DNA from: JBGTLW01 sp964614575
GTDB lineage: Bacteria; Planctomycetota; Phycisphaerae; Phycisphaerales; Phycisphaeraceae
Assembly: GCA_964614575.1 (NCBI GenBank)
Contig: CAZTLX010000085.1
Span: forward strand, 1-15,892
Reading direction: 5' to 3'
Length of the DNA stretch: 15,892 bases
Under the pieces are notes generated by a model. The model was not told the DNA's origin, ran no database searches, and was given only the letters and a program-made list of their open reading frames with translations. Shown here one piece after another: positions 11,706 to 15,892 of the stretch. Each line of letters opens with the position of its first letter. Within the stretch, counting starts at the first letter, position 1. The translations under genes and the position numbers were made by a program.

Positions 11706-13265
11706 ATGAGTGGTTTTATGCCTGAGTTGCCTGCCGGATATCGTGCGACGCTGGTGGTGGGGATGGAGGTCCACGTCGAGCTGTGTACGCGCTCGAAGAT
11801 GTGGACCAGCGCCCCGAACGTGGCCCACCGCGACTACTTCGAGGCCGCGCCCAACACGCTGCTCTCGCCGGTGGTCATCGGCTTGCCCGGCACGCTGCCG
11901 GTGATGAACCGGGCCGCGGTGGAGATGTCGATCCAGGTCGGCCTCGCGCTGCGCTGCACCATCGCCGAACGCTGCAAGTGGGACCGCAAGAGCTACTACT
12001 ACCCCGACCTGCCCAAGAACTACCAGATCAGCCAGTACGACCAGCCGCTGTGCTACGACGGCGCGCTGGACATCCCGTTGAGCGAAGACGATTTCGAGCG
12101 CGGCGAGGGCGATGCGTCCGGCGGTTTCCACACCAAACGCATCGGCATCATCCGCGCCCACCTCGAAGAAGACGCGGGCAAGCTGCTGCATGAACTGCCC
12201 GGCGGGGGCTACAGCGACGGCTCGCTCGTGGACCTGAACCGCTCCGGCACGCCGCTGCTGGAGATCGTCACCCAGCCGGACATGCACTCGGCCGACGAGG
12301 CGGTCGCCTTCGGCCAGACCCTGCGCGATATCTGCCGCCACCTCGGCGTCACCGAGGGCATCATGCAGAAGGGCCACATCCGCTTCGAGCCCAACATCAA
12401 CGTCCACCTCGAAGACCCCGACGGCAAGCTCTACAAGACCCCCATCGTCGAGATCAAAAACCTCAACTCCTTCCGCGCGGTCCACGGCGCGATCAACCAC
12501 GAATACCAGCGGCAGATCGACGAATGGCTCCAAACCAAACGCGAGATGGGCGCGGGCGCGAAGTCGACCCGCGGCTGGGACGACGTGAAGATGGTCACCT
12601 TCCTGCAGCGCGAGAAGGAAGACGCCCACGACTACCGCTACTTCCCCGACCCCGACCTCGTCGAGGTCACGACCGACGAGGCGATGCGCGAGCGCCTGCG
12701 GGCCGCGATGCCCGAGCTGCCGCTGGCGAAGCTCGACCGTTACCGCAATCAGGTCGGCCTCAGCGCGGCGGACGCGAAGCAGTTGGTCGATGAGCCGACG
12801 CTCTGCCGTTTCTATGATGCGGTGGCCGAGCGATCGGGCGAGCCGCGCCGCAGCGCCGCGCTGCTGCTGAACCAGGGCATGCAGGTGGCCAACGCGCGCG
12901 GCACGTCGATCGACCGTTGCGGCTTCACGGCGCAGCAGGCGGCGGACATCGTGAAGCTGTCGCGGGACGACAAGATCAACAACCAGGCCGTGGCCGCGCT
13001 GCTCGAACGCTGCTGCGACTGCGATGAGCCAGCCACGCAGATCGCCGAGCGCGCGGGCCTGCTGCAGGTCAGCGATGACAGCGCGCTCGAAGGCTGGGTC
13101 GATCAGGTGCTGGCGGATGAGGCGAACGCGAAGATCGTCGAGGACATCAAGGCCGGCAAGGACAAGGCCATCGGCGCGCTGCTCGGCCAGATCATGAAGC
13201 TGAGCAACGGGCAGGCGAACCCCAAGGCGGTGCGGGAGATCATTCTGGGGAAGGTGCGGGGGTGA
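11706..13265 (+). CDS. gatB: Asp-tRNA(Asn)/Glu-tRNA(Gln) amidotransferase subunit B
   Basis: GatB is the tRNA-binding and kinase subunit of GatCAB, which converts mischarged Glu-tRNA(Gln) or Asp-tRNA(Asn) to the correct amide form. Hallmarks include VVGMEVHVEL (17-26), CKWDRKSYYYPDLPKNYQIS (the family's DRKNYFYPDLPKGYQISQ motif), DLNRSGTPLLEIVTQPDM, RFEPNINVHL, EIKNLNSFRAV and HDYRYFPDPDL. The C-terminal YqeY-like tail domain covers roughly the last 150 residues, ending GQANPKAVREIILGKVRG. At 519 aa it is slightly longer than the usual ~480-500. The ATG at 11706 (MSGFMPELPAGYRA) is chosen; the ATG at 11718 is an alternative. A weak TGTGAT lies 7 nt before the start, and there is no Shine-Dalgarno. 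gatA and gatC are not adjacent. Confidence 0.96.
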   Translation: MSGFMPELPAGYRATLVVGMEVHVELCTRSKMWTSAPNVAHRDYFEAAPNTLLSPVVIGLPGTLPVMNRAAVEMSIQVGLALRCTIAERCKWDRKSYYYPDLPKNYQISQYDQPLCYDGALDIPLSEDDFERGEGDASGGFHTKRIGIIRAHLEEDAGKLLHELPGGGYSDGSLVDLNRSGTPLLEIVTQPDMHSADEAVAFGQTLRDICRHLGVTEGIMQKGHIRFEPNINVHLEDPDGKLYKTPIVEIKNLNSFRAVHGAINHEYQRQIDEWLQTKREMGAGAKSTRGWDDVKMVTFLQREKEDAHDYRYFPDPDLVEVTTDEAMRERLRAAMPELPLAKLDRYRNQVGLSAADAKQLVDEPTLCRFYDAVAERSGEPRRSAALLLNQGMQVANARGTSIDRCGFTAQQAADIVKLSRDDKINNQAVAALLERCCDCDEPATQIAERAGLLQVSDDSALEGWVDQVLADEANAKIVEDIKAGKDKAIGALLGQIMKLSNGQANPKAVREIILGKVRG

Positions 13266-13277
13266 AGCGCCGCAGAT

Positions 13278-13320
13278 CCCGCCGAAGCTTCGCTCCCGGG
13301 GGTCGCGGCGCATCGGCGGG
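13278..13320. terminator. Hairpin repeat between convergent genes (REP-like copy 2)
   Basis: CCCGCCGA (13278-13285) pairs perfectly with TCGGCGGG (13313-13320) around a 27-nt loop. It lies between the convergent stops of gatB (13265) and the propeller gene (13333), and matches the reverse complement of the 8311-8346 element at both ends. A terminator role is inferred from position. Confidence 0.55.
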
Positions 13321-13332
13321 CTTGGGGTGGTG

Positions 13333-14580
13333 TCAGGGCGCGGGTGGGGTGCCGATGCGGATCAGTTCGTCGGTGGTGCGGAGGATGAACCCGCCGTCGA
13401 TCGGCGCGACGCCATACACGCGCTTGATGCCCGGCAGGTGGTTGATCGCGACCTCGTTGGGCCCTTCGTCGTCCGGCCGCAGCACGTGCGTCGTGCCCTC
13501 ATCGGTGAAGCAGTACACGTCGTCGCCCGCGCCGATCGGCGCGGTCCACAAGCCGTCGGTCAGTTGATGCTCCCAGAGCTTGCGCCCGGTCGCCGCCTCG
13601 ACGCAGACGAGCTTGCCCTCGTAGTCGGCCATGTACAGCCGGCCCCCGTGCGCCAGCGGCGAGTGGTAGCCGATGTCGAACTCGGGCAGCCGCCACTCGA
13701 TGTGTGAGCCGGTGACATCGCCCGCGCCGCCGCGGCCCACGGCCGCGGCCGACTTCTTGAACGCATCGGCGATGATCACGCGGTCCCCGGCCAGCACGGG
13801 CGTCGCGATGCCCTCCGAGCCGTCGCACGTGATCGTCCAGATCGGCTCGCAGGTCTCACCGTCCAGCTCGCCGACCTCGCCCTCGGAAGTGACCAGCAGG
13901 CGCACGCCGGCGTCGTCGCGCACCACGACCGGCGTGCTGTAGCTGGTCTTGGTGTCGCGGTCGCGCTTGAGCCGCGTCTTGCCGTCCGCGCGATCGGCCA
14001 GCAAAAGATAGCTTTGTTTGGATTGGTCGATCAGCACGACGACCGACTCATCGGTCAGCGCCAGCGACGCGGCCAAACCGAAGCCGCCCTCGGCCAGCTC
14101 GTGCTCCCGTCCCAGCGCCCGCTCCCAGCGGACCTCGCCGTCCAGATCAATCGCCGCCAGGTCGCCGGTCTCGAAGAAGACGTAGAGCCCGTCGTCCGCG
14201 ACGATCGGCGTCGGGGCCGCCTTGGTCGCGTTGCCCTTGGAGGACTGGCGCACGCTCGGCGTGAAGCCCGCCCACCAGCGGTCCTCCCCGCTCGCCGCGT
14301 CGATCGCGATCGCCTGCAGGCCCTGCTTGATGTCGCCGGCATCGCTCTGCACCGCGGTGACATACACCACGCCGCGGTGGACGATCGGCGCCGACTGCCC
14401 GTGGCCCGGCAGTTTCCGCCGCCAGACGACGTTCCGCTGGGCCGACCACTCGATCGGCAGGCCCTCGGCCGCGGTCGCCGAATCGCCATCGCCACGGAAG
14501 CCGACCCAGCGATCGCCGGGCGAGACCGCCGCGGCCGACAGCGTGAGCAGGCAGGACAGAACCCAGATAAGTCGAATCAT
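13333..14580 (-). CDS. Secreted PQQ-like beta-propeller repeat protein (BamB-like)
   Basis: The 415-aa protein begins with a signal peptide (MIRLIWVLSCLLTLSAAA, likely cleaved near residue 18-20), so it is exported. The mature part is a series of beta-propeller blades with the typical PQQ-type pattern: APIVHRGVVYVTAVQ...LQAIAIDAASGEDRWW, APTPIVADDGLYVFFETGDLAAIDLDGEVRW, SPLAHGGRLYMADYEGKLVCVEAATGRKLWEHQL, and APIGAGDDVYCFTDEGTTHVL. The opening WVGFRGDGDSATAAEGLPIEWS is the WPxFRGPxGxG-type start common to planctomycete PQQ-repeat proteins. There is no lipobox and no sign of a PQQ dehydrogenase catalytic site, so it is more likely a binding or scaffold protein than an enzyme. It starts 23 bp after the ilvD stop on the same strand, suggesting co-transcription. 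Confidence 0.88.
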   Translation of the reverse strand: MIRLIWVLSCLLTLSAAAVSPGDRWVGFRGDGDSATAAEGLPIEWSAQRNVVWRRKLPGHGQSAPIVHRGVVYVTAVQSDAGDIKQGLQAIAIDAASGEDRWWAGFTPSVRQSSKGNATKAAPTPIVADDGLYVFFETGDLAAIDLDGEVRWERALGREHELAEGGFGLAASLALTDESVVVLIDQSKQSYLLLADRADGKTRLKRDRDTKTSYSTPVVVRDDAGVRLLVTSEGEVGELDGETCEPIWTITCDGSEGIATPVLAGDRVIIADAFKKSAAAVGRGGAGDVTGSHIEWRLPEFDIGYHSPLAHGGRLYMADYEGKLVCVEAATGRKLWEHQLTDGLWTAPIGAGDDVYCFTDEGTTHVLRPDDEGPNEVAINHLPGIKRVYGVAPIDGGFILRTTDELIRIGTPPAP

Positions 14581-14603
14581 GCGACCCCCGATCCATTAGC
14601 GAA

Positions 14604-15892
14604 TCACGCGTCGGTCACACAGCCCCGCGACGAGGGCTGGACGTTTTTGATGTACTTGTAGAGCGTGCCGCGTCTGGCCTTGAGCGGCGGGGCGGTCCAG
14701 GCGCCGCGGCGTTTGGCGAGTTCGTCATCGCTCAGGTCCACGCTGATCTCGTGCGAAGTGTCGTCGATGGTGATGATATCGCCGTCCCGCACCAGCGCGA
14801 TGTTGCCGCCCTCCTGCGCTTCGGGGCAGACGTGTCCGATGATGAACCCGTGGCTGCCGCCGGAGAAACGCCCGTCGGTGATCAGGGCGACGCTGTCGAT
14901 GAAACCCGCGCCGGCCAGGGCGCTGGTGGGGGTGAGCATCTCGGGCATGCCCGGCCCGCCCTTGGGGCCTTCGTAGCGGATCACGATCACGTCGCCGTGC
15001 TCGATCTTGTTCTGCTCGAGCCCGGCGAGCATGTCTTCCTCGCAGTCGTACACCTTCGCCGGCCCGCGGAATTTCAGGCCCTGCTTGCCGGTGATTTTTC
15101 CCACGGCCCCTTCCGGGGCGAGGTTGCCGCGGAGGATGGAGATGTGGCCGGTGGCTTTGAGCGGGCTTTGGATCGGGTGGATGATCTGCTGATCGGCGGG
15201 CAGGTCCGGCACGTCGGCGAGGTTTTCCGCGAGCGTCCGGCCGGTGCAGGTGAGGCACGAGCCGTCGAGCAGGCCCTCGGCCAGCAGGTATTTCATCACC
15301 GCGGGGGTGCCGCCGATCTTGTGGACATCCTCCATGACGTACTTGCCCGAGGGCTTGAGGTCGGCCAGCAGCGGGATGCGCTTCTGCACGGAGAGGAAGT
15401 CGTCGATGGTCATGGGCACCTCGACGCTGTGCGCGATCGCCAGCAGGTGCAGCACGAGGTTGGTCGAGCCGCCCATCGCCATGCACACGACCATCGCGTT
15501 CTCGAACGCGGCGCGGGTCATGATGTCGCGTGGCCTGATGTCCTTTTCCATCAGCCGCAGGATCGCTTCACCGGCCCGCACGCACTCGTCGTATTTGCCG
15601 CCGTCCTCCGCGGGGGTCGATGCGGAGTAGGGCAGGCTCATGCCCATCGCTTCGGCGGCGGCGGCCATCGTATTGGCGGTGTACATCCCGCCGCAGGCGC
15701 CCGCGCCGGGGCACGACTTGCGCACGATCGATTTGCGCTCGTCCTCGGTGATCTTTTTCGTGATCGCCTCGCCGTAGGACTGGAACGCGCTGACGATGTC
15801 GAGCACGCGGTCCTCCCCCTGCACGGTGGCGCAGCCGGGCTTGATCGTGCCGCCGTAGATCATGATGGACGGGCGGTTGAGGCGTCCCATGG
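14604..15892 (-). CDS. ilvD: Dihydroxy-acid dehydratase, N-terminus cut by window
   Basis: DHAD makes the 2-keto acid precursors of valine, leucine and isoleucine from dihydroxy acids using an Fe-S cluster. The frame is open to the window edge; the first visible methionine (MGRLNRPSIMIYGGTI) is internal, so about 130 residues including the first cluster cysteines lie outside. Visible features are KPGCATVQGEDRVLDIVS, the cluster/active-site motif SCPGAGACGGMYTANTMA, MGGSTNLVLHLLAIA, LADLKPSGKYVMEDVHKIGGTPAV, GPKGGPGMPEMLTPTSAL, DGRFSGGSHGFIIGH and the conserved end YKYIKNVQPSSRGCVTDA. The GAGACGGMYTANTM version and the C-terminus match the plant/cyanobacterial type, known to carry a [2Fe-2S] cluster, more than the E. 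coli type (CPTCGSCSGMF). Upstream gene order is unknown; downstream lies the propeller gene. Confidence 0.96.
   Translation of the reverse strand, partial: MGRLNRPSIMIYGGTIKPGCATVQGEDRVLDIVSAFQSYGEAITKKITEDERKSIVRKSCPGAGACGGMYTANTMAAAAEAMGMSLPYSASTPAEDGGKYDECVRAGEAILRLMEKDIRPRDIMTRAAFENAMVVCMAMGGSTNLVLHLLAIAHSVEVPMTIDDFLSVQKRIPLLADLKPSGKYVMEDVHKIGGTPAVMKYLLAEGLLDGSCLTCTGRTLAENLADVPDLPADQQIIHPIQSPLKATGHISILRGNLAPEGAVGKITGKQGLKFRGPAKVYDCEEDMLAGLEQNKIEHGDVIVIRYEGPKGGPGMPEMLTPTSALAGAGFIDSVALITDGRFSGGSHGFIIGHVCPEAQEGGNIALVRDGDIITIDDTSHEISVDLSDDELAKRRGAWTAPPLKARRGTLYKYIKNVQPSSRGCVTDA

Noticed and set aside
11682..13313. 543-codon open frame antisense to gatB
   Set aside because: GatB is unmistakable on the plus strand. 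The antisense product is Val/Arg/Asp-rich without motifs, typical of high-GC shadow frames.

Overview
The window is a GC-rich bacterial chromosome segment. I read it as planctomycete, most likely Phycisphaerae-like, with moderate confidence. Reasons: a signal peptidase I with a zinc-ribbon and a large inserted domain, a VKOR-DsbA fusion, a stand-alone nuoH, a plant/cyanobacteria-like IlvD, few Shine-Dalgarno sites and short intergenic repeats. There are no transposase, integrase, phage or CRISPR genes. Most of it is housekeeping sequence, and the unusual material sits between the genes.

Layout. 1-1413 (-): C-terminally cut YihY-type membrane protein. 1634-2017 (-): rnpA, with no rpmH beside it and heptanucleotide repeats on both sides. 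2328-3218 (-): class IV PLP aminotransferase/lyase. 3219-3548: non-coding, with a 14-bp tandem repeat and two copies of a 12-bp palindrome. 3549 (+): small helical protein of unknown function with no nearby in-frame stop. 3942-5270 (-): nuoH without other complex I genes. 5419-7182 (+): lepB. 7183-7647: 465 bp non-coding with two perfect DnaA boxes, a 70% A+T stretch and a pair of ~30-bp imperfect repeats, a candidate replication origin. 7648-8256 (+): ilvN. 8376-8678 (-): small conserved-looking protein. 8900-10348 (-): GT-B glycosyltransferase. 10483-11643 (+): VKOR-DsbA fusion. 11706-13265 (+): gatB. 13333-14580 (-): secreted PQQ-type beta-propeller protein. 14604-15892 (-): ilvD, cut by the window edge.

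How the genes relate. Three genes belong or may belong to branched-chain amino acid synthesis (ilvN, ilvD, and perhaps the class IV aminotransferase), but they are dispersed rather than in an operon. Several others serve the cell envelope: signal peptidase, disulfide-forming fusion, propeller protein, glycosyltransferase and YihY protein. ilvD and the propeller gene are the only close co-directional pair likely to be co-transcribed (23 bp apart). The two convergent gene pairs at 8256/8376 and 13265/13333 are each separated by a copy of the same hairpin repeat. Several genes carry a -10-like hexamer only 6-9 nt before the start codon and no Shine-Dalgarno, suggesting leaderless transcripts.
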